Below are positions 27,160-37,568 of a stretch of DNA of 64,000 nt, piece by piece; the first letter of the stretch is position 1, and each line of letters starts with the position of its first letter. Position numbers and translations under genes: made by a program. Source of the stretch: Pseudoalteromonas shioyasakiensis (lineage in GTDB: Bacteria; Pseudomonadota; Gammaproteobacteria; Enterobacterales; Alteromonadaceae); assembly GCF_001550135.1 (NCBI RefSeq), contig NZ_LRUE01000022.1, positions 1 through 64,000 on the forward strand, written 5' to 3'. Below the pieces are notes generated by a model, which saw only the letters and a list, made by a program, of their open reading frames with translations, was not told the DNA's origin and did no database searches.

Positions 27160-28617
27160 TTACGGACGATACACTTTGACGTTGCTAAAGCCTTCTTCGT
27201 GCAAGATCAGCGCTTGTAGCTGGCTCATCACACCTTTAGCACAATATAAGTAATATTCTTTATCTTTTGGTAAGTCACCAAATTTAGTCGCTAAGCGGAA
27301 GAAAGGTAAATGTACAACTTCAATACCTTCAAGCTCTAATGGGTTTGCGTCTTCTTCTTCAGGTGAGCGAATATCAACAACAACCGCCCCTTCAGGTAAA
27401 TCAGATACAGACTCAGCTTCTTTCACTTCTTCTTTTGCTTCGGTGTCGATATCGCGAATATCCATCACACGCGCATTCTCAACAACTGTATTTAGCACGT
27501 CGAAGTCAAACTTAGCTTCTTCGGCAAGAATAGTTTTGATTTTCGCTTTAACCGTTGGCTTTTTAGAAATTACGCCACAGTATTCAGGCATGCTTTCTGC
27601 CATCTCAGCCGTGCCGATTTGACGCGCAATATTGATTATATCTTGCTTGTCGTGTTGGATTAACGGGCGAATGATTAAAGTTTCCGTCACACGGTCAATC
27701 ACACTCAAATTAGCCAATGTTTGGCTTGATACCTGACCAATACTTTCGCCTGTTACCAGTGCTTGTACACCTAGTTTTTCTGCAACTTGACTACCGGCAC
27801 GCATCATCATTCGCTTAAGCACAACACCCATTTGGCTGTTTTCAACGTTCTCTAAGATTTCTGCTACAACAGGTTCAAAATCAACAGTAACAAATTTCAC
27901 TTTATGAGTAGAGCTGAACTGTTTCCAGATATAATAACTCGCCTGCTTAACACCGATTTCGTGCGCAGCACCACCTAAGTTAAAGAACAAGAAGTGAGTA
28001 CGCGCACCTTTACGGATCATTTGATAGCTGGCAACACCAGAGTCGAAGCCACCCGACATAAGCGACAATACATCTTCTTGTGTTGGCAGCGGGAAGCCCG
28101 CCATACCTAAGTGAGTTTGAGTAACAATGTATGCTTTATCATCACGTACTTCTAAGCGAACAGTCACTTCAGGGTGAGATAATTTAACGCGCGCACCTTC
28201 AACATGCTGATTTAAACCACCACCTACGTAGCGCTCTACATCGCTCGATGTGAAATCATGCTTACCAGAACGTTTACAACGCACACAGAAGGTTTTGCCC
28301 GCAATCGTATGGCCGATTAGTTCAAGTGCTTTTTGGTAAATATCGTCGATTGAGTCGAAGTCTGTTTCTGTTACTTCAATAAACTGTACGATACCTGGAA
28401 TGCGTTTTAAGCCATCGATAATATCTAAGCGAACTTGCTCAGATTCTAGTAAGCTAACAACAGAGATATTGTCCCAGTTGTTTCTTACCTGAACTTTTTC
28501 GTCAACACGACGCAAAACGATCTTAATGTTATTTTCTAATAACTTGGTAAAACGCTTACGAACAGATTTACTCTTGATCGCGATTTCAGGGTGTAATTTG
28601 ACGATAAATTTAAGCAT
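27160..28617 (-). CDS. thiI: tRNA 4-thiouridine synthase / thiamine sulfur transfer
   Basis: Makes 4-thiouridine at position 8 of tRNA and, in many bacteria, passes sulfur for the thiamine thiazole. The 485-residue protein has a ferredoxin-like and THUMP region (about 1-165), a PP-loop ATPase core with SGGFDSGVASY (about 190), MPEYCGVIS near 345, and a C-terminal rhodanese domain (about 405-485) with the catalytic C459 in YCAKGVMS. This is the long E. coli type with the rhodanese domain. Single gene, convergent with panE. Confidence 0.96.
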   Translation of the reverse strand: MLKFIVKLHPEIAIKSKSVRKRFTKLLENNIKIVLRRVDEKVQVRNNWDNISVVSLLESEQVRLDIIDGLKRIPGIVQFIEVTETDFDSIDDIYQKALELIGHTIAGKTFCVRCKRSGKHDFTSSDVERYVGGGLNQHVEGARVKLSHPEVTVRLEVRDDKAYIVTQTHLGMAGFPLPTQEDVLSLMSGGFDSGVASYQMIRKGARTHFLFFNLGGAAHEIGVKQASYYIWKQFSSTHKVKFVTVDFEPVVAEILENVENSQMGVVLKRMMMRAGSQVAEKLGVQALVTGESIGQVSSQTLANLSVIDRVTETLIIRPLIQHDKQDIINIARQIGTAEMAESMPEYCGVISKKPTVKAKIKTILAEEAKFDFDVLNTVVENARVMDIRDIDTEAKEEVKEAESVSDLPEGAVVVDIRSPEEEDANPLELEGIEVVHLPFFRLATKFGDLPKDKEYYLYCAKGVMSQLQALILHEEGFSNVKVYRP

Positions 28618-28725
28618 AGTTCACTCTTAGACTGTGGATTTCACACGCCCTGAGGTATAGCAACCTCAAGGGCGCGCGATTATAACAAAAATTATAGCGT
28701 CTAGGAAATAAACTGCTTTGCGGGA

Positions 28726-29379
28726 TTATTGTTCGCTTTGCTCTGTTTCAGCAAGGGCTAAATACTTAGCTCTTAATTGGTTAACTTGCTCTAGGTGTTG
28801 CTCAGTGCAATGAGCTTTTAATAGCAGTAATACTTTTAAAATACCGTTATAAATATCAGCTCTGGCAAGTTCACCACTTAAGCGACGAGCTTTGATGTAA
28901 GGCGTCCAAAAGCTCACGGTCATTTTAAGCATATGCGCAAGTTCTGTAACATCTTCGTCTTCAATGCAAATAACACCACCTTCACGTAATGCAAATAGCA
29001 CATCTTTGACTTGCTCTAAAAGCTCAGCTTGAAACGCAATATAGCCTTTTTTCAGCTCTTCATCACGAGATAAAATATCGCCTAAGTTGTCGTAGAAAAA
29101 CTGAAAACGCCACATTAATTCAAACAGTGAATCTAGATAACCGGCTAGATTCTCTAGCGCATCATCATCAGGCGTCAAAGGCTTAAAGTGTGTGTGTAAG
29201 TGGTCGCTATACAAAGCAAATATGTGACGAATAATATCTTCTTTATTTTTAAAGTGATAATACAAGTTACCTGGGCTTATCCCCATATGCGAAGCGATAT
29301 GATTGGTTGTTATGGCACGCTCACCGTGGCGATTAAATAACTCGATGCTGGTGTGTATGATCTTGTCCTTTGTGCTCAT
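28726..29379 (-). CDS. TetR/AcrR family transcriptional regulator
   Basis: A 217-residue regulator. The N-terminal DNA-binding domain (about 1-50) is clear: KDKIIHTSIELFNRHGERAITTNHIASHMGISPGNLYYHFKNKEDI. The rest is helical and variable, with the LWRFQFFYDNL region near 90-100 typical of a subgroup often found beside fatty-acid or membrane-stress genes. Its target and ligand are unknown. It is divergent from coaD with 217 bases between; no clear palindromic operator was found there. Confidence 0.9.
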   Translation of the reverse strand: MSTKDKIIHTSIELFNRHGERAITTNHIASHMGISPGNLYYHFKNKEDIIRHIFALYSDHLHTHFKPLTPDDDALENLAGYLDSLFELMWRFQFFYDNLGDILSRDEELKKGYIAFQAELLEQVKDVLFALREGGVICIEDEDVTELAHMLKMTVSFWTPYIKARRLSGELARADIYNGILKVLLLLKAHCTEQHLEQVNQLRAKYLALAETEQSEQ

Positions 29380-29563
29380 AGCCTAATTACTCTGTTTTTT
29401 ATGATTATTACGTTCCCCAGCCGAGCAGTATAAACAAATGCGCGGCAATTAAATACTACCTTGAAAAATATTAACCTCAATCGGTTTAGTACCTTATATA
29501 GGTGAAGGTTCCTAATCCGATACGCGTATTTTCTAAGCTGCATCGTCGAGAAAACACTGTTAA

Positions 29564-31452
<1,889 letters not shown>

Positions 31453-31462
31453 CTAATTGAGG

Positions 31463-31996
31463 TTAAGCTGGTTCAGCTTGACCTCGAATTCGCCTATAAA
31501 GCTTCACAAGCCCTAAAAAATCTTTATTACTGAAAAGTGCGATGAGCATCATTGCATCCATAATATTGACAGTAACCGTATAAAAGCCCCATAACCACCA
31601 CTCTTCGGTATTCTCAAGTATATTAATATCTATATACATGCTGATAAAAAGAGAGCTGTTAATTAATAAACCTAATAACACATAGAGTTTTGCAGGGTAA
31701 CTATCGATCGATTTACCTTTAGATATAAGCAGTATTGCACCAATACAGGTGAGATCTAGAACTGTCCAAACTACATAGGCAGTTGCATAACTCATCGACT
31801 CTATCTGGAAAGTAGCTGAAGTTAGTGGATCTGAGGCTAAATAAGACAAAAACATTGTTAGCGAAATCCACATTAAAGTTTTATCACCATTGGGAACTAT
31901 TGATTTACTAACCATGTTATATAGGAAAGCCATCAGAAATCCCCACATAATAAATGTTGCTAGATAAGCACTTACATACTTATGAAACTCAGCCAA
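31463..31996 (-). CDS. membrane protein of a local three-gene paralogue family (third copy)
   Basis: I do not recognise the family. The 177-residue protein has about six hydrophobic segments. It shares with the two genes upstream the motifs WGFLMAFLYN near the start, FLSYLAS, YVLLGLLINSSLFISMYIDI and a C-terminal WWLWGFYTVTVNIMDAMMLIALFSNKD block. Its start overlaps the end of the second copy by 8 bases. The end lies 10 bases from the convergent Wzi-like gene. Codon use is normal but the DNA is AT-rich. Function unknown. Confidence 0.75.
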   Translation of the reverse strand: MAEFHKYVSAYLATFIMWGFLMAFLYNMVSKSIVPNGDKTLMWISLTMFLSYLASDPLTSATFQIESMSYATAYVVWTVLDLTCIGAILLISKGKSIDSYPAKLYVLLGLLINSSLFISMYIDINILENTEEWWLWGFYTVTVNIMDAMMLIALFSNKDFLGLVKLYRRIRGQAEPA

Positions 31997-32495
31997 AGCT
32001 TTTCACCTTTTCTTTTGAAAAATTCATGCATACAACACGATGAAGCTTTAGAAAATCCTTATTAAAAAGCAACACGAGAATCATAGTGACATCTACAGTG
32101 TTTACGCCAAATGAGTACAAAGTCCAAAGAAACCATTCAGATTTGTTTTCGTATATAAAAATATCGATGTATATCGATAACATTAGGATGGAATTGAGAG
32201 TAAGTCCGAAGAGGATATATGTTGTTCCGCAAAAGTTAGCTACCTTGGCACAATACATCCAAGATAAGACTAAAGCTATAGTGAGTAAGTCAAAGTAAAA
32301 CCTGTTCAAATAACTATAAACAGAGAGTTTAACGAAGCCGCTGATGAAGTATGAAATCATCATAATAAAAGATAAAACAAGAACTCTACTATCTGTTTTA
32401 TTGATATTAACCGCTAAGTTAAATAAAAAGGCCATCAAAAAGCCCCACTCTATGAAGGCCCCTAACAAGTCCCCCAAAAAAGCATCTATATACAT
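31989..32495 (-). CDS. membrane protein of a local three-gene paralogue family (second copy)
   Basis: The 168-residue protein has the same plan as its neighbours: EWGFLMAFLFN near residue 17, SYFIS, YILFGLTLNSILMLSIYIDI, then EWFLWTLYSFGVNTVDVTMILVLLFNKDFL. About six hydrophobic segments make an integral inner-membrane protein likely. The DNA is noticeably AT-rich (32341-32400 holds 15 G/C in 60). It is nine bases from the first copy and overlaps the third. Function unknown. Confidence 0.75.
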   Translation of the reverse strand: MYIDAFLGDLLGAFIEWGFLMAFLFNLAVNINKTDSRVLVLSFIMMISYFISGFVKLSVYSYLNRFYFDLLTIALVLSWMYCAKVANFCGTTYILFGLTLNSILMLSIYIDIFIYENKSEWFLWTLYSFGVNTVDVTMILVLLFNKDFLKLHRVVCMNFSKEKVKSFG

Positions 32496-32504
32496 CTTTA
32501 AGTT

Positions 32505-33035
32505 CTATAACTGCTTTTGAAGTTGTTTTGACTTACCTGTACGTAAAAAGCGGTTCTTTAACGCATTTAGACCCAAGATATCTCTATCAACGATGAGTGC
32601 GATAATCATCGTAAAATCGAGTAAGTAGACGGTGAATGAGTAAAAGTCCCATAAGAACCAAGGACTTACATTACCAGTAATATGTAAATCATAATACATC
32701 AATAATTGAAGTATCGTATTTGAGCAAAGTACAAAAATTACATAGGTAAATGCTGGTGACTTAACACCCTTAATAAAGTAGGTACAACTAAAAATTACAG
32801 CTAGGGTAATTACATCATAGATAGCCCAACTAAGGTAGACACTTGAATTATCGAACCAAGAGAATAGATGATCACTTGTAAAGTATGATGCAAAAACAAC
32901 GAGCGATAGCATTAACAGAACATTATTTCTTTTAGCATTTGCAATCCAGAGAAAGGCATTAAAAAAAAATGCCATCATTAATCCCCATACAACCATTGCA
33001 GGAAGAGATAAACCAAAATGTTCTGTTAAATACAT
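32505..33035 (-). CDS. membrane protein of a local three-gene paralogue family (first copy)
   Basis: The 176-residue protein has about six hydrophobic segments and shares with the next two genes VWGLMMAFFFN, SYFTSDHLF, YVIFVLCSNTILQLLMYYDL and WFLWDFYSFTVYLLDFTMIIALIVDRD. A basic tail (LKNRFLRTGKSKQLQKQL) probably faces the cytoplasm. It starts 18 bases after the 68-aa gene, so all four genes look like one operon. I know of no function for this family; a membrane sensor or transporter component cannot be told apart from the sequence. Confidence 0.75.
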   Translation of the reverse strand: MYLTEHFGLSLPAMVVWGLMMAFFFNAFLWIANAKRNNVLLMLSLVVFASYFTSDHLFSWFDNSSVYLSWAIYDVITLAVIFSCTYFIKGVKSPAFTYVIFVLCSNTILQLLMYYDLHITGNVSPWFLWDFYSFTVYLLDFTMIIALIVDRDILGLNALKNRFLRTGKSKQLQKQL

Positions 33036-33053
33036 CTTTTACTCATAGTGTAA

Positions 33054-33260
33054 TTAATTTGGGCGTTTATCCGGATCTAATACAATGATACCACCGCGTT
33101 GGATTTCAGCACCGCCAGATAAAGCCATGGCTTCACTTGATAAAGTTACTGTATCAGATTGCAGGGTTTTATTACTAGTAGTTTGTTCCATAGCTGGCTT
33201 TGTTTGTTGCATTTGGCTGTAAGCTTGCATTTGCAATTGGCTATTGTTTGAAACTTGCAT
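33054..33260 (-). CDS. small Gln/Met-rich protein heading the paralogue operon, 68 aa
   Basis: Unknown small protein. The N-terminal half is polar and rich in Gln, Met and Ser (MQVSNNSQLQMQAYSQMQQ), and the C-terminal half contains DTVTLSSEAMALSGGAEIQ and GGIIVLDPDKRPN. No signal peptide or membrane segment is visible. The ATG has a good ribosome site (AAAGGA, eight bases upstream). Position at the head of the three membrane-protein genes suggests a joint role. The GG before AEIQ recalls double-glycine leaders but nothing else supports an exported peptide. Confidence 0.65.
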   Translation of the reverse strand: MQVSNNSQLQMQAYSQMQQTKPAMEQTTSNKTLQSDTVTLSSEAMALSGGAEIQRGGIIVLDPDKRPN

Positions 33261-33464
33261 AAGTTAATTCCTTTAAGTTAATTGTTTTTTCAGTACAGCT
33301 TACAATAGCTTGCAAGCTGAGTTAAGCGTTCTCATTTTTTTGACGCTTTTTTATACTTCATCGCGACGTTGCCACCGCGCTGATAATAAAAGCAATTAAC
33401 GATCCAACTTTTATAAATTTTGATCTTTTTGATCATAAAAGTCAGCAAATCTAAATTTCAGGCA

Positions 33465-33498
33465 TAAAAAAACGCACAGGGGTAACCGTGCGTTTTTC
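33465..33498 (-). terminator. terminator of the arginine operon
   Basis: On the minus strand AAAAACGCAC/GTGCGTTTTT with a ten-base loop is followed by more T. It lies 14 bases beyond the end of the ArgA-like reading frame. The gap 33261-33511 otherwise holds AT-rich sequence and the 12-bp palindrome AGCTTGCAAGCT at 33307-33318. Confidence 0.85.
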
Positions 33499-33511
33499 TC
33501 ATCCAGGGAAT

Positions 33512-34012
33512 TTAAGCCACGTGTTTACACGGGATCACCGCGCTATTACTTGGCTTTAAAATATATTCCATTGCCACTTCATCGCAGTTCTCTTTGCGAA
33601 GGCAAAGCTCACAATCTTTGATCACTTTTTCTGGCAAACTGTCCTTGCTACAAAAGCTGAAACCTTGGCTTGCAAAAAACTCTGGCACTCTTGTCAGGAC
33701 AATTACCCGACTAAGCGCCAAGCTTTTGGCTTTTTTTAGCAAATGTTCAACAAGTTGACGCCCCTGGCCGGCAATTCGTGATTCGGGGTCCACCCCGAGC
33801 GAGCGAATTTCAGCAAGGCCAGTGTCGTAAATATACAGCGAGGCACAGCCTGCAACTTGGTTTTCAACTTCAGTGACAGCAAACTCATTAATTGAGTGAA
33901 TCATGTCGCTTTTAGCTCGTGGTAGGTTTTCACCTACCGTAGCCCAATGCTGAATTAGCTTAGCAATAGACTCAACATCATTTAAGGTTGCGTCACGTAC
34001 CGCTATTTGCTG
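33512..34012 (-). CDS. ArgA-like N-acetyltransferase domain, frame-shifted tail of argH(A)
   Basis: This is the GNAT domain (about 166 residues) that in Moritella, Vibrio and relatives is fused to the C-terminus of ArgH and supplies N-acetylglutamate synthase activity. Read in the -1 frame from the A run, it continues ArgH without a break: [19 protein letters not shown], then [21 protein letters not shown] (acetyl-CoA loop) and FFASQGFSF. An ATG at 33904 could start a free fragment, but it has no ribosome site and would cut off the first strand and helix. The domain itself has no stop codon. Fusion by frameshifting, or an indel, is discussed in the findings. Confidence 0.8.
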   Translation of the reverse strand, partial: QQIAVRDATLNDVESIAKLIQHWATVGENLPRAKSDMIHSINEFAVTEVENQVAGCASLYIYDTGLAEIRSLGVDPESRIAGQGRQLVEHLLKKAKSLALSRVIVLTRVPEFFASQGFSFCSKDSLPEKVIKDCELCLRKENCDEVAMEYILKPSNSAVIPCKHVA

Positions 34013-35376
34013 TTTTTTTTTGCGTATTTGATGGCACTAGTTACTTGCTCAACAGAGGTGCCACCCAGAGCTTGTCTTGCTTTAATACAGGCGTCTAATT
34101 CTAATACAGGATATACATCTGATTCGAAAATGCTATGCACAGACTTAAATTGCTCTAAACTTAAATCTTCTAAGTTATTCCCTTGTGCAATAGCCATTTG
34201 CACGAGCGTACCAACAATGTGGTGACCTTCTCTAAATGGAATACCTTTAGCCACTAAATAGTCAGCAAGTTCAGTCGCATTTGAGTGACCACCTTTTGCA
34301 GCTGCTAATGTTTTATCTGCATTAACTTTAATGCCTTTGATACACGCTTGCGCCATATGAATACATGCCAGCCAAGTTGGCATCGCATCAAATAAGCCCT
34401 CCTTGTCCTCTTGCATATCTTTATTGTAAGCAAGTGGTAGGGCTTTTAGTGTCATCATCATGGCACTGAATGCGCCAAAAACACGGCCTGTTTTACCACG
34501 GATTAATTCAAGTGCATCTGGGTTTTTCTTTTGCGGCATTAGTGAAGAACCTGATGTCACCCCATCAGAAAGCTCAATAAAGCCCGCTTCACCAGAGTTA
34601 TAGAAAATTAAATCTTCAGCCATGCGCGACAAGTGGATCATCGAAATCGATGCGCAGCTTAATAGCTCAACTACAAAATCACGATCTGATACAGCATCAA
34701 GGCTATTGCGTGTGGCACCGGTAAAACCTAACCCTTCGGCAAGAGTTTGCCTATCAATTGGGTACGCAGTCCCGGCTAATGCACCGCTACCAAGTGGGCA
34801 ATAATTCATACGATTTTTGGCATCGGTTAAGCGGCTTTCATCACGCTCAAGCATTTCAACATAGGCCATACACCAATGACTAAATAGCACAGGTTGGGCG
34901 CGCTGTAAGTGTGTGTAACCAGGTAAAATAGTGCCAAGCTCACGCTCAGCTAAGGCAATAAACTCACCTTTCAGCTCTGCGATTGCTTCAAGAATATGCT
35001 CAGCTGTATCACGACACCATAAACGGAAATCTGTTGCTACTTGGTCATTACGGCTACGACCGGTGTGTAACTTTTTAGCAAGGTCACCCACTTTATCAAT
35101 CAGTGCTGATTCAACATAAGAATGAATATCTTCATGTCCTGCTACAGCAACTGCTTGTGGGTTCGCTTTAACTTCATCTAACAGCTTATTAAGTGCTGCA
35201 ACTAGGTCATCGTATTCTTGCTGGTTTAAAACGTTTACTTGTTTTAACGCTCCAGCCCAAGCAACTGAACCAATAATGTCTTGCTCTGCAAGTTGATAAT
35301 CAAAAGGAAGTGAATCGTTGAATTGTTTAAACGCTTCATCTGGACCCGTAGAAAAACGTCCGCCCCATAGTGCCAT
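34003..35376 (-). CDS. argH: argininosuccinate lyase (ArgH part of ArgH(A))
   Basis: Splits argininosuccinate into arginine and fumarate, the last step of arginine synthesis. The 457-residue protein is a complete lyase: [16 protein letters not shown] at the start, the [13 protein letters not shown] motif, [13 protein letters not shown], and the signature [19 protein letters not shown]. It ends AKKNSK at a TAG three codons after a run of nine A; a -1 shift there joins it to the ArgA-like domain, giving about 621 residues as in known ArgH(A) fusions. It is the last gene of argCBFGH(A), 52 bases after argG. Confidence 0.95.
   Translation of the reverse strand: MALWGGRFSTGPDEAFKQFNDSLPFDYQLAEQDIIGSVAWAGALKQVNVLNQQEYDDLVAALNKLLDEVKANPQAVAVAGHEDIHSYVESALIDKVGDLAKKLHTGRSRNDQVATDFRLWCRDTAEHILEAIAELKGEFIALAERELGTILPGYTHLQRAQPVLFSHWCMAYVEMLERDESRLTDAKNRMNYCPLGSGALAGTAYPIDRQTLAEGLGFTGATRNSLDAVSDRDFVVELLSCASISMIHLSRMAEDLIFYNSGEAGFIELSDGVTSGSSLMPQKKNPDALELIRGKTGRVFGAFSAMMMTLKALPLAYNKDMQEDKEGLFDAMPTWLACIHMAQACIKGIKVNADKTLAAAKGGHSNATELADYLVAKGIPFREGHHIVGTLVQMAIAQGNNLEDLSLEQFKSVHSIFESDVYPVLELDACIKARQALGGTSVEQVTSAIKYAKKNSK
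34012..34021 (-). other. A9 homopolymer / A-AAA-AAC slip site in argH(A)
   Basis: On the coding strand the end of argH reads GCA AAA AAA AAC AGC AAA TAG. The last seven bases of the A run plus C (34018 to 34012) form A-AAA-AAC in the reading frame, a known -1 slippery type. One extra A, by slippage of RNA polymerase or an assembly error, would give the same fused frame. Confidence 0.7.
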
Positions 35377-35399
35377 TGAACTGTCTCCAAATTCGGCTA

Positions 35400-35420
35400 T
35401 TGCCCTGCAATGCAGGGCAA
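35400..35420. other. palindrome between argG and argH
   Basis: TTGCCCTGCA and TGCAGGGCAA face each other around one base, giving a strong hairpin in the 52-base gap within the operon. No T run follows in the direction of transcription, so it is not a typical terminator; mRNA processing or stability is possible. Confidence 0.6.
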
Positions 35421-35428
35421 TAATTAAA

Positions 35429-36631
35429 TTACTTTTTCGTTAGTGCTGAGATTCTGCTTGAAAGCGAGAATAAACGAATGAAGCCTTCTGCATGTGATTG
35501 GTCATATACATCATCTTCGCCGAAGGTTGCGAAATCTTCGCTGTATAAGCTATTCGGTGATTTTTTCTGTACCGCAGTGACTTGGCCTTTATAAAGCTTA
35601 AGCACTACTTCACCCGTTGCTAACTTAGACAGTGATTCAGCGCCTGCAAGAATCGAGTCTTTTAATGGCGTAAACCAACGACCGTCATAGACTAAGTGAG
35701 AGAACTCGCCACCAAGTACTTCTTTCCATTTACGGCTTGATTTATCTAGCACTAGCTCGTCAATAGCTTGAAGAGCAGCCATGATCACAGTGCCCCCTGG
35801 TGTTTCATAACAGCCACGCGACTTCATACCCACCAAGCGGTTTTCTACGATATCAACACGACCCACACCATGCGGAGCAGCAATGTCATTTAATTTAACT
35901 AAGCAGTCATATGGTTTAAGCGATTCACCATTAACAGCAACCACTTCACCTTCAACAACGTTTAATGTTACATATTCTGCTTCATTGGGTGCTTGCTCTG
36001 GCGAGTTAGTCCAAGTCCATACTTGATCACTTGGTTGGCACCATGGATCTTCAAGCTCACCACCTTCGTGAGAAATATGCCAAGCATTCGCATCACGGCT
36101 ATAAATTTTTGTTGCTGACGCAGAACATGGAATATTACGCTCAGCTAAGTAATCAAGTAATGACTCACGGCTTGATAAGTCCCACTCACGCCATGGTGCA
36201 ATCACTTTTAGATCTGGTGCAAGGGCTGCGAAACATGACTCAAAACGTACTTGGTCGTTACCTTTACCAGTACAACCATGTGAAAGCGCATCAGCACCTA
36301 CTTTACGGGCAATTTCAACCTGCGCTTTAGCAATGATTGGACGCGCCATAGATGTACCTAGTAAATAAGTGCCTTCGTAAATAGAACCCGTTTTTAAAGT
36401 TGGGTAAATATAGTCGCTGACCATCTCGTCTTTTAAGTCAACGATATGGCATTCCGACGCACCTGAAGCTATGGCTTTTTCTTCAACGCCTTCAAGCTCT
36501 TCTGCGCCTTGGCCAACATCAGCAACAAACGCGATTACTTCACAGCCGTAGTTTTCTTTTAACCATGGCACGATTGCCGATGTATCAAGACCACCAGAAT
36601 AGGCTAATACGACTTTTTTAATTGAACTCAT
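35429..36631 (-). CDS. argG: argininosuccinate synthase
   Basis: Joins citrulline and aspartate with ATP. The 400-residue protein begins [21 protein letters not shown], containing the PP-loop SGGLDTS, and has the second family signature [15 protein letters not shown] near residue 115. Length and motifs match the standard type I enzyme. It lies nine bases after argF and before argH, in the operon order argC-B-F-G-H(A). Confidence 0.97.
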   Translation of the reverse strand: MSSIKKVVLAYSGGLDTSAIVPWLKENYGCEVIAFVADVGQGAEELEGVEEKAIASGASECHIVDLKDEMVSDYIYPTLKTGSIYEGTYLLGTSMARPIIAKAQVEIARKVGADALSHGCTGKGNDQVRFESCFAALAPDLKVIAPWREWDLSSRESLLDYLAERNIPCSASATKIYSRDANAWHISHEGGELEDPWCQPSDQVWTWTNSPEQAPNEAEYVTLNVVEGEVVAVNGESLKPYDCLVKLNDIAAPHGVGRVDIVENRLVGMKSRGCYETPGGTVIMAALQAIDELVLDKSSRKWKEVLGGEFSHLVYDGRWFTPLKDSILAGAESLSKLATGEVVLKLYKGQVTAVQKKSPNSLYSEDFATFGEDDVYDQSHAEGFIRLFSLSSRISALTKK

Positions 36632-36640
36632 TGGTGTTCC

Positions 36641-37561
36641 TTAAACAAAATTTGGATTTAATAATGTGACAAGTAGAGCATTTTGCGCGTGCATACGATT
36701 CTCTGCTTGTTGGATAATTTTTGATGCTGGGCCATCCATTACCTCAGAGGTAATTTCAAACTCACGATGCGCTGGCTGACAATGCAGTACCGTTTGCGCA
36801 CCGGTTTTCTCTAGTAGGGCTTGGTTAAGCTGATAAGGCATATATTTAGCTTTAACCTGCTCAAGCGGTGTTTTATCACCCATTGAAACCCAGGTATCAG
36901 CATAGACTGCATTTGCGCCAACTGCCGCCTCAATTCTGTCACTCACCATGACAGAGGCACCATTCATTGCTGCAATTTGCTCTGCTTGCTTAAGAATTTG
37001 CGAATCTGGCGAACTACCTTTAGGACAAACTGCAACAAAATCAGTACCTAAAGTAGCGGCTAATAACATTAGAGAGTGTGTGACGTTGTTACCTTCACCT
37101 AAGTAAGCAAGCTTTAGTTTGCTAACATCGCCATGGACTTCTTGCAGCGTTAAAAAGTCAGCAAGCGCTTGGCACGGGTGATATAAGTCACATAAGCTAT
37201 TAACAACAGGCACCGATGAATACTCAGCAAGCGTGGTCAGTGTTTTGTGTGCATTCACACGAGCAACAATGCCATCTGCCCAAGTTGAGATATTAAGAGC
37301 AAAGTCTTTAACTGATTCACGAGCGCCCATGGCACCATTTTGTGAATCTAAATAAACTGCGTGACCACCTAGTTTATTAATACCAATATCAAATGATAAA
37401 CGAGTACGTAAACTTGGCTTTTCAAACAATGTAACCACTGATTTGCCCGCTAATGCTTGGCTGAAGTCAGCTGGGTTTGCTTTAATTTTTTGCGCTAAAT
37501 TTAGTAATTTAAGTGCGCCTTTTTGGTCTAATTCAAGACCATTTAAGAAATTCTTTAACAT
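36641..37561 (-). CDS. argF: ornithine carbamoyltransferase
   Basis: Makes citrulline from ornithine and carbamoyl phosphate. The 306-residue protein has the carbamoyl-phosphate site FEKPSLRTRLSFD (S-x-R-T-R), DLYHPCQALADFLT, and YLGEGNNVTHSLM. The ornithine loop reads HCQPAHRE where most ornithine transcarbamylases have HCLPAHRG; the Cys is kept. Context leaves little doubt about the role: it sits between argB (7 bases upstream) and argG in the arginine operon. Confidence 0.95.
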   Translation of the reverse strand: MLKNFLNGLELDQKGALKLLNLAQKIKANPADFSQALAGKSVVTLFEKPSLRTRLSFDIGINKLGGHAVYLDSQNGAMGARESVKDFALNISTWADGIVARVNAHKTLTTLAEYSSVPVVNSLCDLYHPCQALADFLTLQEVHGDVSKLKLAYLGEGNNVTHSLMLLAATLGTDFVAVCPKGSSPDSQILKQAEQIAAMNGASVMVSDRIEAAVGANAVYADTWVSMGDKTPLEQVKAKYMPYQLNQALLEKTGAQTVLHCQPAHREFEITSEVMDGPASKIIQQAENRMHAQNALLVTLLNPNFV

Positions 37562-37568
37562 GAAATAC

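Noticed and set aside
33512..33904. A free GNAT acetyltransferase gene starting at ATG 33904
   Set aside because: No ribosome site precedes it and it would lack the first strand and helix of the domain. The frame continues upstream to the A run and joins argH in the -1 frame.
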